The notes beneath the pieces were generated by a model that was not told the origin of the DNA, did not search any database, and was given only the letters and a program-made list of their open reading frames with translations. The position numbers and the translations under genes were made by a program. From Deltaproteobacteria bacterium (lineage in GTDB: Bacteria > Desulfobacterota > Desulfobacteria > Desulfobacterales > UBA11574), in NCBI GenBank assembly GCA_019313505.1, contig JAFDBA010000010.1:1-24610 (forward strand): 24,610 nt of DNA, given 5' to 3'. Shown piece by piece: positions 14,625 to 22,707 of this stretch. Position 1 is the first letter of the stretch. Each line of letters opens with the position of its first letter.

Positions 14625-15947
14625 ATGAGCATTAAAAAAATGAATTTAAGACTATTTTCCTTTTTTGCCATGGTTTTGACTTTTGTCGTTCCCGCCTTTT
14701 TAGCAGCCCAGGAAAATGTTGAAATTTTTACACTCGAACAGACTATCGAGAAAGCTATGAAGGCCAACCTCTCACTGAAAGTTTCCAGAGAAGAAATCAA
14801 GGCGGCCGAGGCTGCAAAAAAAGCTCAACGCACCAATTTTTTTCCCACATTTAGCGCAAAATATCAGTATAATAGAAAGGACGAGGGTATGAATATCGGA
14901 GACTTTGCAACTGGTGCGAAAGATGAATACTCCTTTGTTTCCTCTGTCACCCAACCCATATTTGCCGGGTTCTCTATACTTAGACAGTATGATATTGCAA
15001 AGCTCGGTCTTGATGCAGCAGAAATTAAAGAAAAACTTATGCGTCAAGATATTATCTTAGAAGCGAAAACTGTCTATTTTATGTTGTTAAAGGCACAGAA
15101 GCTGCGTAAAATTGCGGAAGAGACCGTTGTCCAGATCGATGCCCAAAAAAATGTGGCCGAAAATTTTTATCAGGTGGGCATGTCCCCGTTAAATGATCTA
15201 TTGCAGGCACAGGTTGAATTGGCCAATGCAAAACAGGAACTCATTGTTGCAAAAAATAATATGGAAAATGCCGAGTCGGATTTTAATACCCTGCTCCGAA
15301 GACCCATCAACACCCCCGTTGCAGTGGAAGACATTCTTGATTATTCTCCTTTTGAAAAAGATCTTGATTACTGCCTGGCCGAGGCTGATAAAAATCGTTT
15401 CGAAATCAAGATTGCCGATTTAGACGTTGAAATATCGGAAAAGGAATTACAACTCGCAAAAAAAGATTATTATCCTTCAATTAACCTGGAGGGCAATTAT
15501 TTTAGAGAAGGAACGGATTGGGACGTAGATGGTGGCGAAGGTATATTTGATCCAAGTGGGTGGAATATTTTAGCCGTCGCAAAATGGAATTTCTTCGAAT
15601 GGGGCAAAACTTATTACGGAACAAATGAAAAAAGGTCACGTTTGTCTCAGGCCCAATTTCGAAAAGACGAACTTCTTGATAATATACAACAAGAGGTAAA
15701 AAAAGCATACCTCAGAACACAGGAAGCAGAAAAGGCTATCATCACTGTAAAAAAAGCCATTGAACAGGCAAAGGAAAATTTCAGAATCAACCAAGAACGT
15801 TATAAAGAACAGATGGCGACCTCCACCGATGTCCTGGACGCCCAAACACTTCTTTCCAAAACCATGACAAATTATTATAATGCATTATATGCATATAAAA
15901 TTTCAAAGGCTGCTTTGTATCGTGCAATGGGCCGGGAAATTGTTTAA
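14625..15947 (+). CDS. TolC family outer membrane efflux protein
   Basis: The 440-residue protein has a signal peptide (MNLRLFSFFAMVLTFVVPAF to about Ala28) and the two-fold repeated layout of TolC-type channels: long amphipathic helices with ANLSLKVSREEIKAAEAAKKAQRT style segments, then the second half with EISEKELQLAKKDYYPSINL. The motif QVGMSPLNDLLQAQVELANA (about 185-205) and its C-terminal counterpart YKEQMATSTDVLDAQTLL are the family hallmarks. TolC trimers form the outer-membrane tunnel of tripartite exporters. No MacA-type adaptor is next to it; ftsE starts inside its stop codon (TAATG). ATG at 14625 is used; ATG at 14640 is an alternative, and neither has a clear ribosome-binding site. 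Confidence 0.92.
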   Translation: MSIKKMNLRLFSFFAMVLTFVVPAFLAAQENVEIFTLEQTIEKAMKANLSLKVSREEIKAAEAAKKAQRTNFFPTFSAKYQYNRKDEGMNIGDFATGAKDEYSFVSSVTQPIFAGFSILRQYDIAKLGLDAAEIKEKLMRQDIILEAKTVYFMLLKAQKLRKIAEETVVQIDAQKNVAENFYQVGMSPLNDLLQAQVELANAKQELIVAKNNMENAESDFNTLLRRPINTPVAVEDILDYSPFEKDLDYCLAEADKNRFEIKIADLDVEISEKELQLAKKDYYPSINLEGNYFREGTDWDVDGGEGIFDPSGWNILAVAKWNFFEWGKTYYGTNEKRSRLSQAQFRKDELLDNIQQEVKKAYLRTQEAEKAIITVKKAIEQAKENFRINQERYKEQMATSTDVLDAQTLLSKTMTNYYNALYAYKISKAALYRAMGREIV

Positions 15948-16663
15948 TGATTGACGGTCAGAACAAAAGCCCAATAATCCGGATGTTCCATGTTTACAAG
16001 AATTACGGCGCCAAGAAAGCTCTCGTCAACATCACCCTTGATATTCCAAAAAACGAACTCCTTTTTATCAGTGGCCCAAGCGGAGCAGGCAAAACCACTC
16101 TCCTTAAGCTTCTGTACCTTGGCGAAAAAGTATCAGAAGGACAGATATTGATAGAGGGAATGAATCTATCGAGGATTTCTCACAAACGGATACCGCTTCT
16201 AAGACGAAAGTACGGAATAATATTTCAGGATTACAAACTAATAGCCACGAAAACCATATTTGATAATGTCGCCATTGTCCTTGAGGCAACAGGTAAAAAA
16301 CGACGCTTTATCGAAAAGAAGGTAAAAAGCATATTAAGAACAGTTGGTATGGAGGAGAGTCTCCATTCCTTTCCCCCGAGTCTATCAGGCGGCGAACAGC
16401 AAAGAATAGCAGTTGCCAGAGCCATTGTCGGTGACCCAAAGATAATACTCGCAGATGAACCAACCGGCAATCTGGACGAAGTATCCGCCAACATAATCCT
16501 TGATCTTCTTAAAAGGTTCCATACCCGTGGCGCCACTGTTATCATTGCAACCCATGACAAGGAGCTCATCCGCAAAACGGGGGGCAGAGTAATCCATCTT
16601 AATCAGGGTTATATGCAAAAAACAACCAATGTTGAAAGTTATATCAATGATTCACAACTATAA
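15947..16663 (+). CDS. ftsE: Cell-division ABC transporter ATPase FtsE
   Basis: The 238-residue ATPase has Walker A GPSGAGKTT (43-51), Q-loop FQDYKL, signature LSGGEQQRIAVARA (146-159), Walker B IILADEPTGNLD (167-178) and the H-loop in IATHD. LLKLLYLGEKVSEGQILIEG and YGIIFQDYKLI are typical of FtsE and not of LolD or MacB. FtsE pairs with FtsX to drive peptidoglycan hydrolase activation at the division site. The start overlaps the TolC-like stop by one base, and the gene overlaps ftsX at its end, so the three are translationally coupled. It is slightly longer than E. coli FtsE. Confidence 0.92.
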   Translation: MIDGQNKSPIIRMFHVYKNYGAKKALVNITLDIPKNELLFISGPSGAGKTTLLKLLYLGEKVSEGQILIEGMNLSRISHKRIPLLRRKYGIIFQDYKLIATKTIFDNVAIVLEATGKKRRFIEKKVKSILRTVGMEESLHSFPPSLSGGEQQRIAVARAIVGDPKIILADEPTGNLDEVSANIILDLLKRFHTRGATVIIATHDKELIRKTGGRVIHLNQGYMQKTTNVESYINDSQL

Positions 16664-17522
16664 AAGGGCGATACAAGATATCCGGGATCACAGATTCTTA
16701 AACTCGGTCACTATTATTACAATCGCTATTTCCATTCTTATTGTCAGCTCTTTTGCTCTTTTTTTTGTAAACGCCAATGATATAATAAATTCATGGAAAA
16801 AAGGGATAAAGATCATGGTCTATCTGAAACCGGATACACCTGAAACAAAAATTTCGAAACTCATACATAAAATTCAGCACATGGATGGTATCCGGGACGT
16901 CAGATTCATTTCAAAAAATGAGGCCTTTCAAGAGCTTAAAAAACAGATGAAGCGGCAACCTTCTTTGTTTGAAAACTTAAAGGAAAACCCCCTTCCGGAT
17001 GCTTTTGAAATCCGCCTTAAAATATCTTTCCAAAACCAGGAAAAAGTTGAGATCCTTGCCACCAGGCTCGAATCGTTTCCCCAGATTGATGAAGTGGAAT
17101 ACGGACAGAGATGGCTTGGACAATTTACAAATTTTTTTAATCTGTTCAGATTAACCGGGTATGCAATGGGTGGTCTTTTCTTTATTGCCACCCTATTAAT
17201 CGTGGCCAACACAATTCGTCTGGTACTTTATTCAAGAAGGGATGAGGTCGAAATTATGCGCCTGGTCGGAGCTACCGATAGTTTTATTAAAGCTCCTTTT
17301 TACATTCAGGGTCTTATCCAGGGAGCTTTTGGCGGAATTATCGGTCTGGCCACATTATTTGTCGGTTTTTTGTTACTATCATCAAGTATGGAACGGGGGA
17401 TATCTCCCGGTCTGTTTGCGATTAGATTTCTCTCCACCGGCGCTTTCTGTGGAATAATACTTGGCAGCACATTTGTGGGATGGATAGGGTGTTACCTTTC
17501 TTTAAAACAATTTTTAAAATAA
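16647..17522 (+). CDS. ftsX: Cell-division ABC transporter permease FtsX
   Basis: About 291 residues with the FtsX topology: a cytoplasmic N-terminus, TM1 (VTIITIAISILIVSSFALFF), a periplasmic domain of about 110 residues (IKIMVYLKPDTPETKI onward, including FISKNEAFQELKKQM), then three more TM helices. RLVGATDSFIKAPFYIQGLIQG is the conserved cytoplasmic coupling region. The periplasmic loop of FtsX recruits and activates EnvC-like proteins, and such a gene follows. ATG at 16647 is my choice; the frame is also open from ATG at 16629, which would add six residues and enlarge the overlap with ftsE. The end overlaps the next gene by 43 bases. Confidence 0.92.
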   Translation: MIHNYKRAIQDIRDHRFLNSVTIITIAISILIVSSFALFFVNANDIINSWKKGIKIMVYLKPDTPETKISKLIHKIQHMDGIRDVRFISKNEAFQELKKQMKRQPSLFENLKENPLPDAFEIRLKISFQNQEKVEILATRLESFPQIDEVEYGQRWLGQFTNFFNLFRLTGYAMGGLFFIATLLIVANTIRLVLYSRRDEVEIMRLVGATDSFIKAPFYIQGLIQGAFGGIIGLATLFVGFLLLSSSMERGISPGLFAIRFLSTGAFCGIILGSTFVGWIGCYLSLKQFLK

Positions 17523-18919
17523 TAATATTTACTGCCTCGGTTATCATTTTGGTGTTGCGGCCTGCTGAAATCTTTGGCGCTACATCCCATGAAGTCGGAA
17601 TTGTCACCGCAAATATACTTAACCTACGGCCTTCACCCACAATAACGAAAACCCCTCTGGAGTTAATCAAAAAAGGCGAAAAGGTTAGAATTCTCGAACA
17701 CCTCAACAGGTGGCTAAAAATTAGTTATAAAGGCAGAATCGGTTATATTCGAAATCTAAAACAGTATATTCGCATTATATCTTTAGTTCCCACTGGGAAA
17801 AAGAAAAAAAACGGGGATAACGGCGTTGACATTAAACAGTTCAGGAAAGAATCTGAAGATATCACCCGGGAGATAGAAAAAGGCAGGCACAGAGTTCTGA
17901 CCTTCACAAAAGAAGAAGCCGCCATAGTTAACAGACTGAATGATATCGATCTGGCCCTCAGCCAGGCAAGAAAACGTGTCTCGGCTCTCAAGCTTGAACT
18001 TGTCACCATCAGAGATAAAGCAATCGAAACTACCCGGGCATCCGACAAACTCAAAAAGAGGATTAAAGCCGACGAAGACTACATATTCAAACGCCTGGCG
18101 GCGCTTTATAAAATGAACTGGCTGGGCAGTATATATGTTCTGGCTTCAGCTCAATCCGTATATGAACTTTTTAAACGCAAAAAGTCCATGGAAATTATTT
18201 TAGCTTATGACCAAAAGATCCGACAGAACCTTCTGGACAACAAGGCAAAGCTTCAGCAAATTCTGGTCAGGCTGAATTCCCAGAAAATGGAGAAGCTTTC
18301 TCTCGAAGCAGGTTTAAAAAAACAGATTGCGGTTATGTCCAATGAAAGAGTGAAACGTTCAAGTATCCTTGCCGGCATCCGCAACAAAAGATCACTGGAA
18401 CTGGCGTTCCTTGAATCACTGAATCAGGCTGCAGTCGATTTGAATCAGGCGGTTAAATCTTTAAACCCAAAAACCGATCCACTAAAACAGAAAATAAATA
18501 TTTCACCAAAAAGCTTTTCTTCACTAAAAGGATTGCTTAATATGCCGGTTAAAGGTAAAATAGTAATTCCTTTCGGACCGCATAAAAACGCAAAACTTAA
18601 TGTGGTAAATTTTCAGAGCGGTATCGAAATAAAGGCAGACAGAGGCGAACCAATCCGCGCTGTTTTTGATGGACAGATACTTTATGCCAGCTGGTTCAAG
18701 GGTTACGGCAACATGATAATCATTGACCATGGTGATAATTATTATACAGTTTATGCCCATGCTGAAGAACTCTTTGCGTCAAAAGGAGATACCATAGATA
18801 TTGGAGATGTTGTTGCCACAGTTGGAGATTCAGGGTCCATAATAGGCCCAAGCCTCCATTTTGAAGTGCGCCACCACGGGAAACCCGTGGATCCGTTAAA
18901 ATGGATTAAAAAAGGTTAA
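17480..18919 (+). CDS. EnvC-like murein hydrolase activator: SH3b, coiled coil, degenerate M23/LytM
   Basis: In this 479-residue protein a signal peptide (to about Ala34) is followed by an SH3b domain (38-98, with ILNLRPSPTITKT and GRIGYIRN), a long coiled coil (115-330) as in EnvC, and a LytM/M23 domain (350-477). The metal ligands are mostly lost: the usual HxGxD reads FQSGIE (Gln379, Glu383), and the usual HLHFE reads SLHFE (Ser458), though His427 and His460 remain. EnvC of E. coli is likewise inactive as a hydrolase and activates amidases after being pulled by FtsEX. Position directly after ftsX supports that role. The added SH3b domain is not in E. coli EnvC. Overlap with ftsX implies coupling. 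Confidence 0.88.
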   Translation: MDRVLPFFKTIFKIIIFTASVIILVLRPAEIFGATSHEVGIVTANILNLRPSPTITKTPLELIKKGEKVRILEHLNRWLKISYKGRIGYIRNLKQYIRIISLVPTGKKKKNGDNGVDIKQFRKESEDITREIEKGRHRVLTFTKEEAAIVNRLNDIDLALSQARKRVSALKLELVTIRDKAIETTRASDKLKKRIKADEDYIFKRLAALYKMNWLGSIYVLASAQSVYELFKRKKSMEIILAYDQKIRQNLLDNKAKLQQILVRLNSQKMEKLSLEAGLKKQIAVMSNERVKRSSILAGIRNKRSLELAFLESLNQAAVDLNQAVKSLNPKTDPLKQKINISPKSFSSLKGLLNMPVKGKIVIPFGPHKNAKLNVVNFQSGIEIKADRGEPIRAVFDGQILYASWFKGYGNMIIIDHGDNYYTVYAHAEELFASKGDTIDIGDVVATVGDSGSIIGPSLHFEVRHHGKPVDPLKWIKKG

Positions 18920-18930
18920 GGAGTAACCAT

Positions 18931-20295
18931 ATGACCATCAAGCAAAAACGAAATTTCAATCTGTGGTTAATAATACCCATAGGCATTGTATTCTGGATCA
19001 TAGGATTCGGTTTCTACCATGATCTTTCAGCCAACGGAGAAGAAACGTATAAAGGCCTGAAATTATTTTCCGATGTGATTGAACTGGTTGAAAAAAACTA
19101 TGTTGATCCGGTGGATTCAGAAGAAATGATCGAAAATGCTATTCAGGGTATGGTCCACAGCCTTGATCCCCATTCTTCTTTGCTGCCCCCTGACGACTTT
19201 AAAGAACTTCAACTCGATACCAAGGGCGAGTTTACCGGAATCGGCGTTAGTATAACCATGCGAAACGGTTTCGTCACAGTGGTTTCCCCCATCGAGGGGA
19301 CGCCGGCCTATAAAGCCGGAATAAAGGCCGGTGATAAAATTCTCAAGGTTGATGGTAAACCGACCAATAAATTGCGACATGCTGTAAAAATGATAAGAGG
19401 ACCCAAAGGGACTGAAGTTGTTGTAACCATAACACGGAAAGGATTTAATGAACCGAAGGATATCAAGCTGATACGAGATGTTATACCCATTGAAAGCGTA
19501 AGAGCTGTTGTCTTGAAACCCGGATACGGATACATTTGGATCACAAATTTCAGGGACAATACCACGGAGGATATGGTAACAGAGCTAAAACAACTCGAAT
19601 CGGGCAAAATACCTTTAAAAGGGCTTATCCTGGATCTTCGCGATAACCCGGGGGGGCTCCTTAACCAGTCTATTAAGATCTCGGATCTTTTTCTTGAAAA
19701 AGGCAATATCCTTTCAATCAAAGGACGTCTGAAACAAAATACTCAAATTTTCAAAGCAAAGCCTAACGGCACAGAGCGAAGTTATCCCATGGTTGTCTTG
19801 ATTAACGGGGGAAGTGCCAGTGCATCGGAGATTGTTGCCGGTTCACTTCAGGACCATAAGCGCGCCCTTATACTGGGAACCACTTCCTTTGGCAAAGGCT
19901 CGGTCCAGACCGTTGAGCCCTTAAGAGACGGTTATGGCCTCAAATTGACCATCGCCAGATATTACACACCCAGCGGACGGTCCATCCAGGCCAAAGGGAT
20001 TGAGCCTGATATAATTGTAAAGAAAAAATTTATTAATAAAGATGAGATAAGTGACGGTGTCGATAGAATAAAGGAAAAGGATCTTAAAAATCATCTCGAA
20101 GGAAATCCCGATCAAGGTCAAGACGTCCCAATAAAACCCGGGGAAAAAAAGGGAAACAAAAAGAAACAGAAAATCAACGCCCCTGAAAATAGATACGGTC
20201 ATCTTAAGGTCGAACAATTGCTGTCTGACAACCAGGTTATGCGCGCCCTTGACATCCTGTTAAGTTATGAAATCTTTAAGGGTGACAACAAGTAA
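18931..20295 (+). CDS. C-terminal processing peptidase, S41 family (CtpA/Prc-like)
   Basis: The 454-residue periplasmic protease is anchored by an N-terminal TM helix (11-31). The S41 N-terminal region is followed by a PDZ domain (about 97-180; GIGVSI and AGIKAGDKILKVDG) and the catalytic core with GLILDLRDNPGG, GGSASASE and FGKGSVQ. The Ser297-Lys322 dyad is intact, 25 residues apart as in CtpB. A charged, lysine-rich stretch (375-425) precedes the end. Such proteases trim or degrade envelope proteins, including murein hydrolases, which fits its place between the EnvC-like and YibQ-like genes. AAGGAG seven bases before the ATG fixes the start. Confidence 0.94.
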   Translation: MTIKQKRNFNLWLIIPIGIVFWIIGFGFYHDLSANGEETYKGLKLFSDVIELVEKNYVDPVDSEEMIENAIQGMVHSLDPHSSLLPPDDFKELQLDTKGEFTGIGVSITMRNGFVTVVSPIEGTPAYKAGIKAGDKILKVDGKPTNKLRHAVKMIRGPKGTEVVVTITRKGFNEPKDIKLIRDVIPIESVRAVVLKPGYGYIWITNFRDNTTEDMVTELKQLESGKIPLKGLILDLRDNPGGLLNQSIKISDLFLEKGNILSIKGRLKQNTQIFKAKPNGTERSYPMVVLINGGSASASEIVAGSLQDHKRALILGTTSFGKGSVQTVEPLRDGYGLKLTIARYYTPSGRSIQAKGIEPDIIVKKKFINKDEISDGVDRIKEKDLKNHLEGNPDQGQDVPIKPGEKKGNKKKQKINAPENRYGHLKVEQLLSDNQVMRALDILLSYEIFKGDNK

Positions 20296-20298
20296 CCC

Positions 20299-21252
20299 AT
20301 GGCGAAAAGAAAAATTGGACGGCAAAAGAAACCCAAAAGAAAACCTAACAAAAAAAGTGCCCAAAAAACCAATCTAATGAGGGCCTTTGCCGGTCTTGGC
20401 GTTCTGACAGTTCTTGTCATTACTGCCGGCCTTCTTGCGCACCATTTTTTATTGCGAAAGTACCCTGTAAAATCTGTTATAAAACCCAGCGCAATAAAAA
20501 TACCCAGGTTTGAAATCTATCCTGAAAAGGAGGTGCCGCCTCATAAACCGATACCAAAACCGGTTCCCGGAATACCAAAAGAGTTGCCTAAAATAGCTAT
20601 TATTATCGATGACATCGGCTACGACAAAGAAATAGTGAAAAAATTCCTCGGATTAGATGCGGTTTTTACATTTTCCATACTTCCTTACAGCCCTTTTCAG
20701 AAAAGCATTGCCAGGTACGTCCATTCAAAAGGGTTCGACGTCATGCTTCATTTACCCATGGAGCCCAATGAATATCCCATGGTTAACCCGGGGCCCGGAG
20801 CGCTCCTAACCTCAATGTCTCCGGATCAACTCATTAACCAGCTCAACAGGGACCTGGATTCTGTTCCTTTTATTCAAGGGGTAAACAACCACATGGGCTC
20901 AAAAATGACCACGGTTTCAACCCAGCTATACCAAATTTTATCTGTTCTGAAAAAACGGAAGCTTTTTTTTATCGACAGCCGTACCACAACCGAGACATTA
21001 TGCAAACCATCCGCTCAGTTGTTACAGGTACCTTTTGCACAAAAGGATGTGTTCCTTGATCATATCCAGAAACCCGATTTCATCCGAAAACAGATATACC
21101 GGCTTATACATATTGCCAACAGTCATGGTGAAGCCATCGGCATCGCACACCCACATGCCGTTACGTATGATGTTCTACGGGAAGTACTTCCTGAATTGAA
21201 AAAAAAGGCGATTCTGGTTCATGCTTCCGATATGGTGCATATTGCAAGTTAA
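20299..21252 (+). CDS. Divergent polysaccharide deacetylase family protein (YibQ-like)
   Basis: The 317-residue protein has a very basic N-terminus (1-25), a TM anchor (29-52) and a proline-rich linker (61-97), so the domain is periplasmic. The divergent polysaccharide deacetylase domain starts at IAIIIDDIGYD (99-109), then FSILPYSP, VMLHLPMEP, GVNNHMGSKMT, LFFIDSRTT and GIAHPHAVT, each matching family blocks with Asp/His residues placed for metal binding. Its activity is not established. In E. coli yibQ follows envC, and here the same partnership holds with ctpA between them. It starts three bases after the ctpA stop; probably the last gene of the operon. Confidence 0.9.
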   Translation: MAKRKIGRQKKPKRKPNKKSAQKTNLMRAFAGLGVLTVLVITAGLLAHHFLLRKYPVKSVIKPSAIKIPRFEIYPEKEVPPHKPIPKPVPGIPKELPKIAIIIDDIGYDKEIVKKFLGLDAVFTFSILPYSPFQKSIARYVHSKGFDVMLHLPMEPNEYPMVNPGPGALLTSMSPDQLINQLNRDLDSVPFIQGVNNHMGSKMTTVSTQLYQILSVLKKRKLFFIDSRTTTETLCKPSAQLLQVPFAQKDVFLDHIQKPDFIRKQIYRLIHIANSHGEAIGIAHPHAVTYDVLREVLPELKKKAILVHASDMVHIAS

Positions 21253-21255
21253 ATA

Positions 21256-21371
21256 GGACGCAGATTTTCACAGACCCGCCTGCCATGCGAGGCACAAGCG
21301 GGCAGGTATACACAGATAATATTGTTGTTTTGCAATTTAAGAATCTTGATAATCTGTGTTCATCTGTGTCC
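21256..21371. repeat. CACAGAT-type palindromic element with a nested GC-rich hairpin
   Basis: The left end GGACGCAGATTTTCACAGA is the imperfect inverse of the right end ATCTGTGTTCATCTGTGTCC (21352-21371). The left arm is interrupted by a second palindrome at about 21274-21307 (ACCCGCCTGC with GCGGGCAGGT arms). After it the arm resumes with ACACAGAT. From general knowledge, both kinds of element recur between genes in several bacterial groups. It separates the division operon from the LysR gene. Confidence 0.7.
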
Positions 21372-21486
21372 AAAAAAGGAAATTCCTATACTATCAAGTA
21401 ATTTGCAGACAGGTTATCTCACGGCCATGGTCTTTTTTTGTATGCTATGGATCTATTGGGGATTCAAGACCCCTGTTTTCTGAGAA

Positions 21487-22425
21487 ATGGAAAAAAGCCT
21501 TAAACATAAAATACCGTCTATCGACTTTGATTTCCGGCAGTTAGAAATATTTTGCAAAGTGGTTGAGCTGAAAAGCTTTTCAAAAGCCGCTCATGCTGTT
21601 TTTCTGGCACAGCCTTCGGTCAGCGAAAGGATAGCCACCCTTGAGGACAGGGTCGGAACTCAACTTCTGGATCGCCTGGGGAGGCAGGTAGTTCCTACTG
21701 CGGCAGGCAAACTTCTTTACAAACATGCGTGTTTATTGCTGGATATGAAAAAGGATGCTTGTAATGAAATACAGGGTTTTCTCGGAACAAAACAAGGTGA
21801 AATTCATATCGGCGGCAGCACCATTCCAGGAGAATATATCTTCCCAAAAATATTAAAAAGTTTCCGCGCAAAGCATCCGCTTATGACAGTTGCCTTGACG
21901 ATTTCAGACACAAGTAAAATTGAACAACGTGTTATGAATGGTGATTTTGAACTGGGCGTCATTGGATCGAAAAGTACGAGTGACAACCTCATATGTCGCG
22001 AGTTGTGGAAAGATGAGCTGGTATTGGCTGTTCCCGCCGGGCATAAATGGGTCGACAAAAAGCAAGTTTCCTTTAAAAATTTATCAAAAGAACCTTTTAT
22101 CTTAAGGGAGACCGGTTCGGGCACGCTGAAAATCATTAAAGAGTATCTTAAGGTGCCCCACGCAAAGGATATCAATTCCCTTAATATAGTAGCGCGTTTG
22201 GGTTCCTCTACAGCAGTTAAAGAAGGGATAAAGTCGGGCCTTGGCATATCGATTTTGTCATTAAGAGCCCTTGATACGGAACTTAAAACAGGAATACTTA
22301 CTGCCTTAAAAATAGAAAATCTTACCATGCAGCGAAAATTTTATATGATCCGAGACAAAAGAAGAAACGTTTCACCGTTATGCCGGGCCATGCTCGACTT
22401 TTTAGTATCCACTTCCGAAAAATAA
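21487..22425 (+). CDS. LysR-family transcriptional regulator, resembling the selenium-metabolism-associated group
   Basis: The 312-residue regulator has an N-terminal winged helix (about 16-75: FRQLEIFCKVVELKSFSKAA, then AQPSVSERIATLEDRVG) and a CysB/Cbl-like effector domain (about 100-305; GEIHIGGSTIPGEYIFP). The N-terminal phrasing matches the LysR group found beside selenium genes in Desulfobacterota, by recall. The fragment of a cysteine desulfurase just downstream (22426-22575) fits that neighbourhood, where a desulfurase or selenocysteine-lyase-like gene often follows. No selD, selA or yedF-like gene is seen here. Start ATG at 21487 with only a weak GAGA ahead of it. Confidence 0.88.
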   Translation: MEKSLKHKIPSIDFDFRQLEIFCKVVELKSFSKAAHAVFLAQPSVSERIATLEDRVGTQLLDRLGRQVVPTAAGKLLYKHACLLLDMKKDACNEIQGFLGTKQGEIHIGGSTIPGEYIFPKILKSFRAKHPLMTVALTISDTSKIEQRVMNGDFELGVIGSKSTSDNLICRELWKDELVLAVPAGHKWVDKKQVSFKNLSKEPFILRETGSGTLKIIKEYLKVPHAKDINSLNIVARLGSSTAVKEGIKSGLGISILSLRALDTELKTGILTALKIENLTMQRKFYMIRDKRRNVSPLCRAMLDFLVSTSEK

Positions 22426-22575
22426 GGGAAGCAGGGTCTTGCAGCCAACAGGATTCTCGAAGAGATTAGGCTTAAGGTGGCGGCTTCCGCCGGTGCGGCA
22501 TGTCATTCAGATACCGTGAAAATTTCCCATGTTCTCCAGGCCATGAATATTCCGTTAGACTGGGCCACTCGATAA
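22426..22575 (+). pseudogene. Remnant of a class V aminotransferase / cysteine desulfurase
   Basis: In one plus frame the stretch reads GLAANRILEEIRLK, then VAASAGAACHSDTVKISHVL and QAMNIPLDWATR, then a stop. The SAGAACHS loop with its cysteine is the active-site region of a cysteine-desulfurase subgroup (the am_tr_V type). About 45 residues survive, with no start codon, about 300 residues missing upstream and the usual GTxRFSxG ending missing. It directly follows the LysR gene, so it is probably what is left after a deletion. Confidence 0.75.
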
Positions 22576-22707
22576 AAAACCCTTGTGAAAAAAGATGGGG
22601 ATGCACTTTAAGTCAATCCTTGTTTTAATGGATTGCATAAATCTTTCCTTGTGCTTTTCCTTGAGACAAAACCTGCTGAATAAAACTAGTTTTTGATAAT
22701 GATATTG

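Noticed and set aside
16629..16646. Upstream ATG for ftsX at 16629
   Set aside because: It stays possible, but it has no ribosome-binding site and adds six residues before the usual FtsX N-terminus; 16647 is preferred.
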